Positions 40,742 through 48,625 of a stretch of DNA of 62,989 nt are shown here, piece after piece. Each line of letters begins with the position of its first letter. The first letter of the stretch is position 1. The notes beneath the pieces are model-generated. The model saw only the letters and a program-made list of their open reading frames with translations. It made no database searches and had not been told where the DNA came from. The stretch is taken from contig CAMDBM010000012.1 of the NCBI GenBank assembly GCA_945889085.1, positions 1-62,989 of the forward strand. Reading direction: 5' to 3'. The DNA is from WLJO01 sp945889085. Lineage in GTDB: Bacteria; Actinomycetota; Acidimicrobiia; Acidimicrobiales; Ilumatobacteraceae. The position numbers were made by a program, and so were the translations under genes.

Positions 40742-41348
40742 GCCCCATCGTTGCGGGTGCGGCGCGACACGAGTGCCCAAGCAGCAGGTGTGATCGCCGC
40801 GGCGAGCAGCATCTTCAGCAGGTCTCCGACGATGAACGGCGTAAGACCATAGGTGAAGGCGTCCTTGCCGGTCTTGCTGTAGAACGGCACGTTCAACGAG
40901 TGCGCCAGCCACGACACGCCCGTCACGTAGATGACGACTGAACCGAGCAGCATCTGCGGGATCGAGGTGGCGAGGGAGCGATCCTGACCGCGCTCGGACA
41001 GATAGCCGACGAGTGCCGCGGAGCGATGAATCCGACGACGTAGCCGGCAGTCGCCCCCGTAGCAACGCTCCAACCTCCTTGCCCGTTCGACAGAACCGGA
41101 AGGCCGATGAGCGCCATCACCCAGTAGAGCGTCTGACTGGCGGCAGCACGACGGGCACCGAGCGTGGCGCCGACGAGCAGCACCGCGAAGGTCTGGCCGG
41201 TGAGGGGTACCGGGGTGAAGCCGAGGGGGATGCGCACCTGTGCGGCGGCGGTTGTGAGCAGAGCACCACCGACAACGAGGGTTGCGGTGCGCCACCGCCG
41301 AACAGGAACAACATCGCTCAAAGTGAGCGGAATGGCCAACGTAGACAT
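40738..41348 (-). pseudogene. bioY: bioY biotin transporter S-component, frameshifted
   Basis: The N-terminal frame (ATG 41348, GCAGGAG before it) encodes LTTAAAQVRIPLGFTPVPLTGQTFAVLLVGATLGARRAAASQTLYW and continues to GATAGYVVGFIA, the standard BioY beginning. At about 41019-41024 the frame changes. The rest of BioY (ALVGYLSERGQDR, then LLGSVVIYVTGVSWLA and GLTPFIVGDLLKMLLAAAITPAAWALV) is read one frame over. Adding one base would rejoin them into about 203 residues with six membrane segments. BioY binds biotin and works alone or with EcfAT; no ecf genes are here. It is either a pseudogene or a sequencing error. Confidence 0.8.
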
Positions 41349-41510
41349 GGGAACTCCTGCGGGTACTGGGGGGTGACGCGGCCGCAGGCGATTCGTTGCT
41401 CACCGGCCCCGGGGAACAGCGCTTCGTCACGGTGGACCGCCCGATGTTGGCTGCCCATTTGCAGCGCTGTCCAACCGAACCACGAAACCGCAGGTAGCAC
41501 TACACGGTGG

Positions 41511-43142
41511 TTAGGCGAAATTGACGCCGGTGTATCCGGCGGCTGCGACCTTCTCGATCGTCTTGCGATAGCGCGGTGCACCACCGTTGTAGATGAGGTT
41601 GCGGCTGCGGTTGTGACCGTCGACGTTCTCGTTGTACCCGGTGAACCAGGACTTCGCGTTCCGCAGGAGCAGCATCGAATACATGGCGCGCACCTCATCG
41701 GCCCACTGCGACTGCGCGTCGAGCGTTGCCTCCACACGTTCGTACCCGTGGTCGAGCAAGTAGCGGTAGAGATCGGTTGTCCAGTTCACGCCCGTCTCGA
41801 TCGCACGCGGGAAGTTCGTGGAGTTCGATGCCCCCTGCGGGCCCGCGAGCATGAAGAGGTTTGGGAACCCGTGCACGAACACGCCGAGATACGTGTGCGG
41901 GTCGTCGTCCCAGAGGTCCTTGAGCCTCTGGCCAACCACACCGGTGATCTCGATGCGGTCGAACGCACCCGTCACGGCATCGAAACCGGTGGCGTACACG
42001 ATGATGTCGAACTCCCGCTCGCCATCCGAGCAGAGGATCCCGTTCTCGGTGATCTCGACGATCGGTGTCTTCTCGATCTCGATGAGGTGGACGTTGTCCC
42101 GGTTGTACGCCTCGAAGTACCGCGTCTCGAGCGGCACACGCTGGACACCGAAGCCGTGGTCTCGCGGGATGAGCTTCTCCGCGAGTTCGGGATCCTTGAC
42201 ACGCTCGCGGATCTTGTTCGCGATGAACTCGGTGAACTCCGCGTTCGCGTGCTCGTCCATGAGCACTTCGCGGAAGTTGCCCACCCACTTCTCGAAGCCG
42301 GGCGTGCTGTAGAGGTGCTCCCAGAACGCTTGGCGCTCCTCTGCGGGCACCTCGAAGAACGAACGAGGGTCCGGACCGTGCACGAACCCACCGGGGGTCT
42401 TCGCACACTTCTCGAAGATCTCGTCGTACCGAGAGCGGATGTCGGCCATTTCCTCCGGGGTGATCTTGCGGTTGTGCAGCGGCGCACACCAGTTGGGCCT
42501 CCGCTGGTACACGTACAGCTCACCCACCTGGTCGGCGATGGCAGAGATCACCTGCACGCCAGTCGCGCCGGTGCCGATGACCGCAACCCGCTTACCGGCG
42601 AGCGACGGGGGGTCGTGGGGCCAGTCGTAGGTGTGGAACGACAGGCCCCGGAACCGCTCCATGCCCGGATAGCGGGGCGGCGTCTTTGCCGACAGGAGCC
42701 CGAGTGCGGTGACGACAAAGCGCGAGCGGTACGTGCGGCCGTCCTCGAGCGCTACGCCCCACGTGCGGCTGGACTCCTCCCACTGCATCGAGGTGACCAT
42801 GCACCCGAACTGCATGTCCTTGCGCAGGTTGAACTTGTCCGTGAGGAAGTTGAGGTAGCGCAGCGTTTCGGGCTGGGGCGAGAAATGCTCCGTCCAGTCC
42901 CATTCCTGCAGCACCTCCTCCGAGAACGACAGGCCGTAGGTGTAGCTCTCGGAGTCGAAACGGCAACCCGGGTAACGATTGTTGAACCATGTGCCACCAA
43001 CGTCCGCGTTCTTATCGAGCACGAGCGCGTCCGCGCCGATCTCACGAAGCTTGATCAACTGGTAGATGCCGCAGATACCCGCGCCAATCACCAAGAAGTC
43101 GTGGTATTCCTCACCGTTCCGAACCGCTGGACGAGTACCCAT
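41511..43142 (-). CDS. Flavin-containing monooxygenase, Baeyer-Villiger type (second)
   Basis: A 543-residue type I BVMO without the long N-terminal extension of the other copy. The FAD motif is VIGAGICGIYQLIKL (about residues 17-31), followed by GGTWFNNRYPGCRFDSESYTY, the fingerprint FRGLSFHTYDWP (about 165-176) and the NADPH motif IGTGATGVQVISAI. This matches the cyclohexanone/phenylacetone monooxygenase group. It turns ketones into esters or lactones. The ATG at 43142 has a GGGGGG ribosome-like tract; earlier in-frame starts exist at 43157 and 43172. It stands alone, 262 bp from the HU gene. Confidence 0.9.
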   Translation of the reverse strand: MGTRPAVRNGEEYHDFLVIGAGICGIYQLIKLREIGADALVLDKNADVGGTWFNNRYPGCRFDSESYTYGLSFSEEVLQEWDWTEHFSPQPETLRYLNFLTDKFNLRKDMQFGCMVTSMQWEESSRTWGVALEDGRTYRSRFVVTALGLLSAKTPPRYPGMERFRGLSFHTYDWPHDPPSLAGKRVAVIGTGATGVQVISAIADQVGELYVYQRRPNWCAPLHNRKITPEEMADIRSRYDEIFEKCAKTPGGFVHGPDPRSFFEVPAEERQAFWEHLYSTPGFEKWVGNFREVLMDEHANAEFTEFIANKIRERVKDPELAEKLIPRDHGFGVQRVPLETRYFEAYNRDNVHLIEIEKTPIVEITENGILCSDGEREFDIIVYATGFDAVTGAFDRIEITGVVGQRLKDLWDDDPHTYLGVFVHGFPNLFMLAGPQGASNSTNFPRAIETGVNWTTDLYRYLLDHGYERVEATLDAQSQWADEVRAMYSMLLLRNAKSWFTGYNENVDGHNRSRNLIYNGGAPRYRKTIEKVAAAGYTGVNFA

Positions 43143-43406
43143 GACAACACCCCCCATTCCGACGTCGACCATCAGCCGCCTCGGGAAACAATCTAATCCA
43201 AGATCGAAATGCTCGGCCCAGCGCCGGCTACCCCAACCAAGCCCTGAAACCCCACCCCTGGGCACCCGGGCCCAGAATTCCGGCCACCGAAATCCGGGCC
43301 AGTCGGTTCTGCGGGGGTGCCCGCCAGTTTGGGCCGGGTCGAAAAAGATGCGGTATTTCCGGGGGTATCACCCAGTTGCCCCATCCGGTGCGACTAAAAA
43401 GGGCTC

Positions 43407-43844
43407 ATGAAGAAACGTGATCTCATCCAAGCAGTTGCTCTTCACACCGGCGTCGATAACAAGACGGCGGGCATGGTTGTCGTGGGGACCATTGATGTCA
43501 TCCTCGCCAACGTTGCGAAGGGCGAAATCGTCAATATCACTGGCTTCGCCAAGTTTGCGAAGATCAAGCGTCCGGCCCGCATGGCACGGAACCCAGCCAC
43601 AGGTGCACAGGTGCGGGTGAAGGCCAAGACCGTCGCGAAGATCACGGCGCTCAAGGGCTTCAAGGACATCGCCCTCGGCGTGGCAGCGGCACCGAAGTTG
43701 AACACCTCGGCACCCAAGCCCGTTGTCCCGGTCAAGAAGGCAGCACCCGCCAAGAAGGCTCCGGCCAAGAAGGCTCCGGCCAAGAAGGCAGCACCTGCCA
43801 AGAAGGCTCCGGCCAAGAAGGCAGCACCCGCCAAGAAGCGCTAA
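43407..43844 (+). CDS. hup: HU-family DNA-binding protein with lysine-rich tail
   Basis: A 145-residue histone-like protein. Residues 1-95 form the HU core (MKKRDLIQAVALHTGVDNKTA, FAKFAKIKRPARMARNPATG with the beta-arm RNPATG). The last 45 residues are nearly all Ala, Lys and Pro in PAKKA repeats, as in actinobacterial HupB, adding nonspecific DNA and RNA binding. The core differs from consensus in places (VNITGFAKF for VxLxGFGxF). AAAAAGGG precedes the ATG and a strong terminator follows, indicating a single-gene transcript. Confidence 0.93.
   Translation: MKKRDLIQAVALHTGVDNKTAGMVVVGTIDVILANVAKGEIVNITGFAKFAKIKRPARMARNPATGAQVRVKAKTVAKITALKGFKDIALGVAAAPKLNTSAPKPVVPVKKAAPAKKAPAKKAPAKKAAPAKKAPAKKAAPAKKR
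43735..43838 (+). repeat. 15-bp tandem repeats coding PAKKA in the HU tail
   Basis: Units of the form gccaagaaggctccg and gccaagaaggcagca alternate six to seven times. The nucleotide identity between units makes copy-number change likely. Confidence 0.75.
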
Positions 43845-43870
43845 GGCGTTCTCGCACAAGCACTACTCAC

Positions 43871-43904
43871 GAAGCCCCGTCGCTCGCCTGAGTGACGGGG
43901 CTTC
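43871..43904 (+). terminator. Rho-independent terminator of hup
   Basis: A perfect 11-bp stem (43871-43881 with 43894-43904), a 12-base loop and TGACGTTTT after it. It also stands in front of the convergent acyl-CoA dehydrogenase end. Confidence 0.75.
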
Positions 43905-43935
43905 TGACGTTTTCGGGAACGGTCCGACAGCGCGC

Positions 43936-45159
43936 TCAGCGCGGCACGATGCTCCACGGTTGGCCGAGCCACTGATCCGGCTCGCGAGGCAGACCGAGCA
44001 CCCGTTCGCCGACAATATTTCGCTGAATCTCGGACGTACCGCCTTCGATGGAGTTCGCCCGCGTACGGAGGAACTGCTCCACGAAATCACCGGGGTCGTG
44101 ATCGTCGTCGTCCCACGCTGTTGCGCGGGCCCCGAGTACCTCCATCGCCAGCACCTGCAGCGACTGGTTCGATGCTGCTTTCGCGATCTTGCTGATCGAA
44201 CCCTCTGGCCCCGGTGCGCGCCCGGCAGTGGCCGCAGCCCTCGCACGCTGAGAGGTGAGCGCAAGCAACCTGCCCCTGGTCCACTCCTTCGCAATCCGCT
44301 GGCGCACCACGGGGTCGTCAGCCAGGCCGGCCTCGCGTGCTGCCGCGATCACCTGCTCAATCGTCTTGCCGCCGAGGATCTCGTCACTCGCCTTGCGCTT
44401 CTTGCGCATACCCGACAGGGCGAAGCGTTCGGCGCCGAGCGTGGTGAGCGCAGCACCCCAACCCTTGCCGGGCGGGCTGATCCGAAAGAGATCCGGTACC
44501 CGAACGTCGGTGAGGAATACCTCGTTGAACTCCACCTGGCCGGCCATATTGATCAACGGGCGCACCTCGACCCCGGGGCTGCGCATGTCCACCCCGAAGT
44601 ACGTGATCCCCTGATGCTTCGCGACACCGGTATCGGTGCGTGCGAGCAGCATCGCGAACTCCGACTCGTGCCCGAACGTGGTCCACACCTTCTGCCCATT
44701 CACCACCCACTCATCACCGTCGCGCACCGCACTCGTTGCAAGGGACGCAAGATCCGAACCGGCACCCGGTTCCGAGAACAACTGGCACCAGCGTTCCTCG
44801 CCGGTCGCGATGGACGGGAGCAGACGGCACTTCGTCTCCTCGGACGACCACTGCAGGATCGTTGGCGCCGCAAGCACGAGTCCCGAACCGCGCGGCACCC
44901 GCGGAACCTCCAGCGAATCAAGTACCTCCAACGCACCCTGGGCGTCGTCGATCGAGAGGCCCCGTCCGCCGTGCTCGGGTGCCCAGTGCGGGGCAACCCA
45001 TCCGGCCGCACCGAGACGACGCACAAAACCCGGGTTGTCCAACGAATCCTTCAGGCGGTCGAGTCGTGCTTCGTCACCTGACCGTGCAGCCTCGATCCAA
45101 CCCTCGGGTAGCTCGTCGCGCAGGAACTGTTCGAGCGTGCGTTGATCACGGTTCGCCAT
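43936..45159 (-). CDS. Acyl-CoA dehydrogenase (FadE-type)
   Basis: A 407-residue acyl-CoA dehydrogenase. It has LFSEPGAGSDLASLATSAVRDGDEWVVNGQKVWTT (flavin site, about residues 127-161), HQGITYFGVDM and the C-terminal ANSIEGGTSEIQRNIVGERVLGLP. The beginning, LPEGWIEAARSGDEARL, is the variant N-terminus seen in FadE subunits acting on cholesterol-type side chains, which pair with a second dehydrogenase. TACAGT lies eight bases before the ATG without a ribosome site, fitting a leaderless transcript. It is divergent from the esterase lipoprotein gene. Confidence 0.9.
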   Translation of the reverse strand: MANRDQRTLEQFLRDELPEGWIEAARSGDEARLDRLKDSLDNPGFVRRLGAAGWVAPHWAPEHGGRGLSIDDAQGALEVLDSLEVPRVPRGSGLVLAAPTILQWSSEETKCRLLPSIATGEERWCQLFSEPGAGSDLASLATSAVRDGDEWVVNGQKVWTTFGHESEFAMLLARTDTGVAKHQGITYFGVDMRSPGVEVRPLINMAGQVEFNEVFLTDVRVPDLFRISPPGKGWGAALTTLGAERFALSGMRKKRKASDEILGGKTIEQVIAAAREAGLADDPVVRQRIAKEWTRGRLLALTSQRARAAATAGRAPGPEGSISKIAKAASNQSLQVLAMEVLGARATAWDDDDHDPGDFVEQFLRTRANSIEGGTSEIQRNIVGERVLGLPREPDQWLGQPWSIVPR

Positions 45160-45167
45160 GAAGCCCG

Positions 45168-45173
45168 ACTGTA
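45168..45173 (-). promoter_or_regulatory. Possible leaderless -10 box (TACAGT)
   Basis: On the minus strand TACAGT ends eight bases before the ATG at 45159, with no ribosome site between them. Confidence 0.35.
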
Positions 45174-45259
45174 GGTGACCGGCAGTTCGCGCCCGTCGCC
45201 GGAACAGTCATCCCCGTTCGCAAGCCCACCTATGCGAACATGCACCCGGTGACGCCACG

Positions 45260-46189
45260 ATGAATCGACGCTGTCTGTTCGTGGCCTCGGCGGCGATGTT
45301 CGGCCCGCTCGTACTCGCCTGCGCGCCTAGTCGAGAGGCGGTAGGTCCGCTACCGACGATGCCGACGACCGCCGCGCCCGGCACTGGCGGTGCCAGTGTT
45401 CCGAAGGGGACCATCGAGCCCGTTCCGACGACGGCCCCGCCGAGCACTACGGCCTCACCCCGCGCGGACGAGTGGGTGGCCCTCCCCGACTTCGCGGACC
45501 GCCCCACACTGCTGCAGCGCGTAACCGATCCCGCTGCCCCACTGGTCGTGATGTTCCACGGCAGCCGGGGCACTATCGAAAACATCCGGGATCGCTCGCA
45601 ACTCCATGTCCTCGGGCCGGCGGCGGGAGTGGCCGTGCTCTGGCTGTCGGGCAAGCCACTTCCCAAACGGTCGTGGAATACCAACAACCGTTGCTGCGAA
45701 CCGGCCAGCACCCGTCGGGTGAACGACATGGCGTACGTGGATGCTGCGATCGTTGCGGTCCGCTCGCTCGGCCTCGATCCCGTTCGCATCATCGCGGCCG
45801 GCGTGTCGAACGGTGCAGGGATGGCGGTGAGCGTTGCGTGCAAGCGACCAAAGGTGTTCTCCGCGGCGGTGAGCGTTGCGGGATGGATGCCCGTGTCGTG
45901 CCGGAACACCTCGGTCTCGCTCCTCGCAATCGGAGGCACCGAGGATGACGTAGTCGGGCGGGACAAGCCACGTCAGATGGCCAAGACCTGGCGACACTTT
46001 GTTGTGCGGTGTCCTGACGATCCGACCAAGGAAACGAAGGGCGCAGCGCACATCACGACCTGGAGGCGGTGCACCTCGTCCACCTTCGTGCGACTGGTTG
46101 TTCTGGACGACATCGGGCACCTGTGGCCGCGCTTCGAGTTCTACGACGCGACGGCCGACATCATCCGGGTCGCGCTCGGCGAGGTGTAA
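45260..46189 (+). CDS. PHB-depolymerase/feruloyl-esterase-like lipoprotein
   Basis: A 309-residue exported hydrolase of the LpqC group. The N-terminus is a lipoprotein signal (MNRRCLF..., lipobox LVLAC at about residue 21), then a Thr/Pro-rich linker. The catalytic part shows VVMFHGSRGT (oxyanion), the nucleophile GVSNGAGM (about 192-199) and GHLWP near the end with the likely catalytic His; an Asp in GGTEDDVV is a candidate. Several Cys (NNRCCEP, CRNTS, RCPDD, RRCTS) would form disulfides outside the cell. It probably cleaves polyester or aromatic ester substrates. It ends 2 bp before the convergent SRPBCC gene. Confidence 0.82.
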   Translation: MNRRCLFVASAAMFGPLVLACAPSREAVGPLPTMPTTAAPGTGGASVPKGTIEPVPTTAPPSTTASPRADEWVALPDFADRPTLLQRVTDPAAPLVVMFHGSRGTIENIRDRSQLHVLGPAAGVAVLWLSGKPLPKRSWNTNNRCCEPASTRRVNDMAYVDAAIVAVRSLGLDPVRIIAAGVSNGAGMAVSVACKRPKVFSAAVSVAGWMPVSCRNTSVSLLAIGGTEDDVVGRDKPRQMAKTWRHFVVRCPDDPTKETKGAAHITTWRRCTSSTFVRLVVLDDIGHLWPRFEFYDATADIIRVALGEV

Positions 46190-46191
46190 CG

Positions 46192-46647
46192 CTACGGGCG
46201 CTCGACGACGGCCTTGATCCGGTCGAGCGTTGCCTGCATGCCCTTGCGGTTCGTGCGCCCGCGAGCCTTGCCGGCCACCGCCCAGTAAAGCTTCATCGGC
46301 AGGTTCTCGCCGAGATCGTAGAACTCGGTGACGTCGGTGCCGTCGCCTTTGGGCTCCAGTTCGTACCCCCAGGTGTTCATCACCTTGTCGCCGACGACAA
46401 CACCGAAGGTGAACCGTCGGTTTGCCTCGCACTCGAGCACCTTGCACGTGGTCCAGTAGACGGGACCGCGGCCGTTGCGACGGACGTGTCCGCGGAAGCG
46501 GGCACCTACTACCGGAGCGGTAGCACCCTCGAGCCATTCGGCCTCGAACGTTTCCGGGCTGAACTCACCGATACGGGTGACATCGCTGACTAATGCCCAG
46601 ACCTTCTCGGGTGCTGCTGCCATGTGTACGTTCACGGAATCGCGCAT
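46192..46647 (-). CDS. SRPBCC/polyketide-cyclase-like protein
   Basis: A 151-residue START-like hydrophobic-pocket protein. SVNVHMAAAPEKVWALVSDVTRIGEFSP is the standard opening; RFRGHVRR, RRFTFGV and GTDVTEFYDL are the later strands, and a C-terminal helix (RKGMQATLDRIKAVV) closes the pocket. Such proteins bind or cyclise lipids and aromatic compounds. TAGGGT six bases before the ATG suggests a leaderless transcript. It is downstream of the membrane protein gene but 31 bp apart and with its own box. Confidence 0.85.
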   Translation of the reverse strand: MRDSVNVHMAAAPEKVWALVSDVTRIGEFSPETFEAEWLEGATAPVVGARFRGHVRRNGRGPVYWTTCKVLECEANRRFTFGVVVGDKVMNTWGYELEPKGDGTDVTEFYDLGENLPMKLYWAVAGKARGRTNRKGMQATLDRIKAVVERP

Positions 46648-46653
46648 GCGCCG

Positions 46654-46659
46654 ACCCTA
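46654..46659 (-). promoter_or_regulatory. Possible leaderless -10 box (TAGGGT) for SRPBCC gene
   Basis: On the minus strand TAGGGT ends six bases before the ATG at 46647, the same arrangement as at 16087-16099. Confidence 0.4.
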
Positions 46660-46677
46660 CCGGCCGCGCACGCAGCC

Positions 46678-48210
46678 TCAGCCTGCGGGCAGGAAGTACG
46701 GCTGGCAGCGTGCAGGTGCCCCCGAGTCCACCGCCCGGTAGGCGAACAACCGCTTCTCCCAACCACCCACCGGTCGCGAGAGCACCGGATCGGCCCGGGT
46801 GCTCGGGACCTCGCGGATCGTCCGATCGCGGGCGTACACAAGCCTGGCATCGGGACGCGTCGACGTGTAGGCGCGCAATGCCGTGAACGTGAGGAGATAC
46901 CGCCGTTCCGCATAGACATTCAGGCCCGGATCCGACGACGACAGCACGGTGACGAGGTCCCCCTGGCGGTCCGTCCATCGCCAGGCCGTCGGGATCAACA
47001 GACCGTTCTCGTATCCGGGTGCCGTCACGAGGTTGCTGTACATGTTCCACGAGTACGTCGTCTTCACCCCCAGGTACGGTGTCAGCCCGTTCAGGAATGC
47101 AAGGAGCGCGACAACCAGCAACCAACGTGGTGCGGGGACCACCGTGATGCTCTCCTCGCGGTCAACGCCCAGACGACGACGGCTCACCATGTACCAGCCG
47201 ACGACCACGGCGAGACCGAGACTGAACACTCGCCAGACCGTGTCACGCGCGTCGGCGGGGAAATCTGCCCAGCCGCCCGACAACGACGAGCCACGCATCA
47301 CCAGCACCAACCCCATCACCGTCGCGCACGCGTAACGGACAGCGCGGCTGGCAAACCGCTCGAGCCCACCGAGACGGGCGGAGACCGCCGTGAAGAACTC
47401 CACCGGGAGAAAGAGCAGCAGTAACGCATACACGAGGGACGAGAAATCCGCGAACGAGTGCAGACCGTCGAGGCCGATGATCCCGTGGAACACGACGGCG
47501 ACGAACACGCCGAGCACCCGAGTGCGATGGATGACGAGCAGGGCGACCACCGAGAGTTCAACGACGATAATGGCCATGACGACGACGCGACCCCAGAACG
47601 GCGACCCAGCGGTATTCAACGAGCCCAACCCGATCGAGCGCGCTGTCTCGTCGGTGAAGTACGTGCCGCAACTCACGATCGGGTCGAGGAACCCCCGGTT
47701 CACCTTCGACAGCGTGGTGAACGAGTAAAAGACGAAAAACACGCCGCGCGCCATGGGTTCGAGCACACGCGTGGTGTCGAGTGCTGCGGGCGAACGGCCG
47801 CGTACTGCCGAGTGCACGGTTGCGACGACGACGCCGAGGGACACCAAGGTGACCACGAGCCAGTGATTCCCCATGACCGGCGACTCGAGCCACGCAAGCA
47901 CCGGAACGGCCAGCGATACGAGGAGCAGGGGGAGCAGTCGGTCCGGCCGCATCATGAGCACGATCGCGAATACGGCGATGCCGCCGCCCCACCACGACGC
48001 ACTGGTTGGGCTCACGAACATCCGGGAGGTCAGGCCCGCATTCGCGAGGTGAAACAGCAGCGAGAGTGCCCAGAGTGCAACGAACCATCTCCAGCGAGCG
48101 CTCACGGGGGTGTGCCTCAGCCCGGGCGCCGGACGGGGATCGGGGTCGGCGTCGACACGGCCCATGCGCTCGTCCGGGAACCCCATCTTGTGCTCTTGCA
48201 TGTCCCCCAC
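46678..48210 (-). CDS. Polytopic membrane protein, HTTM/vitamin K-carboxylase-like
   Basis: A 510-residue protein with about ten to eleven predicted membrane helices and a C-terminal periplasmic region of about 120 residues (SWNMYSNLVTAPGYENGLLIP and on). The features FSFTTLSKVNRGFLDP, VVELSVVALLVIHRT and FVAVVFHGIIGLDGLHSFADFSSLVY resemble HTTM-domain proteins, distant relatives of vitamin K-dependent gamma-carboxylase. Function in bacteria is mostly unknown. GTG 48210 has AGAGGCGG upstream and a TAGGGT box at about 48232-48237; ATG 48201 is possible. No enzyme motif can be assigned. Confidence 0.75.
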   Translation of the reverse strand: MGDMQEHKMGFPDERMGRVDADPDPRPAPGLRHTPVSARWRWFVALWALSLLFHLANAGLTSRMFVSPTSASWWGGGIAVFAIVLMMRPDRLLPLLLVSLAVPVLAWLESPVMGNHWLVVTLVSLGVVVATVHSAVRGRSPAALDTTRVLEPMARGVFFVFYSFTTLSKVNRGFLDPIVSCGTYFTDETARSIGLGSLNTAGSPFWGRVVVMAIIVVELSVVALLVIHRTRVLGVFVAVVFHGIIGLDGLHSFADFSSLVYALLLLFLPVEFFTAVSARLGGLERFASRAVRYACATVMGLVLVMRGSSLSGGWADFPADARDTVWRVFSLGLAVVVGWYMVSRRRLGVDREESITVVPAPRWLLVVALLAFLNGLTPYLGVKTTYSWNMYSNLVTAPGYENGLLIPTAWRWTDRQGDLVTVLSSSDPGLNVYAERRYLLTFTALRAYTSTRPDARLVYARDRTIREVPSTRADPVLSRPVGGWEKRLFAYRAVDSGAPARCQPYFLPAG

Positions 48211-48315
48211 GGTCCGCCTCTGCCGCTCCCCACCCTAGGGACCCTCTCGGTGCCACTTCTGGATTGTGGGCACCCGATCTGCTGCGATGATTACCGTGGG
48301 CACGAGGAGCGAGCC

Positions 48316-48615
48316 ATGACCATCTTCGAGGTTGCCCTCCACCAGAACGACCGACAAGCAGCCAGCACGAGGATCACTCCAGCAGTTGCTGCAACCGGTT
48401 CCGAGTGGGATCACGCGCCGGCCCTCGATGTTCCTTCCGTCGAGCACTGGCTTGCCGTGAGCCGGCGGGCCCGGAGAGGTACGGACCTACCCGACCGTGC
48501 ACCCCGGGCGGAACCTACCAACCGTCCCGTTGGTCTAGCCTCGGAGGGGGTCGACAATCGTGGCCCGGGTGGGACAACGTCGGAGCCGCTGGACATCCTT
48601 GGCTCCGGAAGGTGA
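48316..48615 (+). CDS. Small hypothetical protein (99 aa)
   Basis: From ATG 48316 with a strong GAGGAG ribosome site the frame runs 99 codons. The first 50 residues look protein-like (TIFEVALHQNDRQAAS, SVEHWLAVSRRARRG); the remainder is Pro/Gly/Arg-rich. No family is recognised. It ends 10 bp before the secreted propeller gene and could be its operon partner or simply a leader. The ribosome site is the main support. Confidence 0.4.
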   Translation: MTIFEVALHQNDRQAASTRITPAVAATGSEWDHAPALDVPSVEHWLAVSRRARRGTDLPDRAPRAEPTNRPVGLASEGVDNRGPGGTTSEPLDILGSGR

Positions 48616-48625
48616 GCAGACTGCT

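Noticed and set aside
41349..41510. Possible riboswitch in the bioY leader
   Set aside because: I looked for cobalamin-type elements (a CCGGTGAG-like stretch is present) but the conserved box order and B12 box are missing; nothing else recognisable.
41013..43196. A 727-codon open frame on the plus strand opposite the second monooxygenase
   Set aside because: It is Arg/His/Val-rich, has no motif and mirrors a clear BVMO on the other strand; long antisense frames are expected at this GC content.
43735..43838. Repeat array resembling a CRISPR or satellite
   Set aside because: It is the in-frame PAKKA tail of HU, without spacers.
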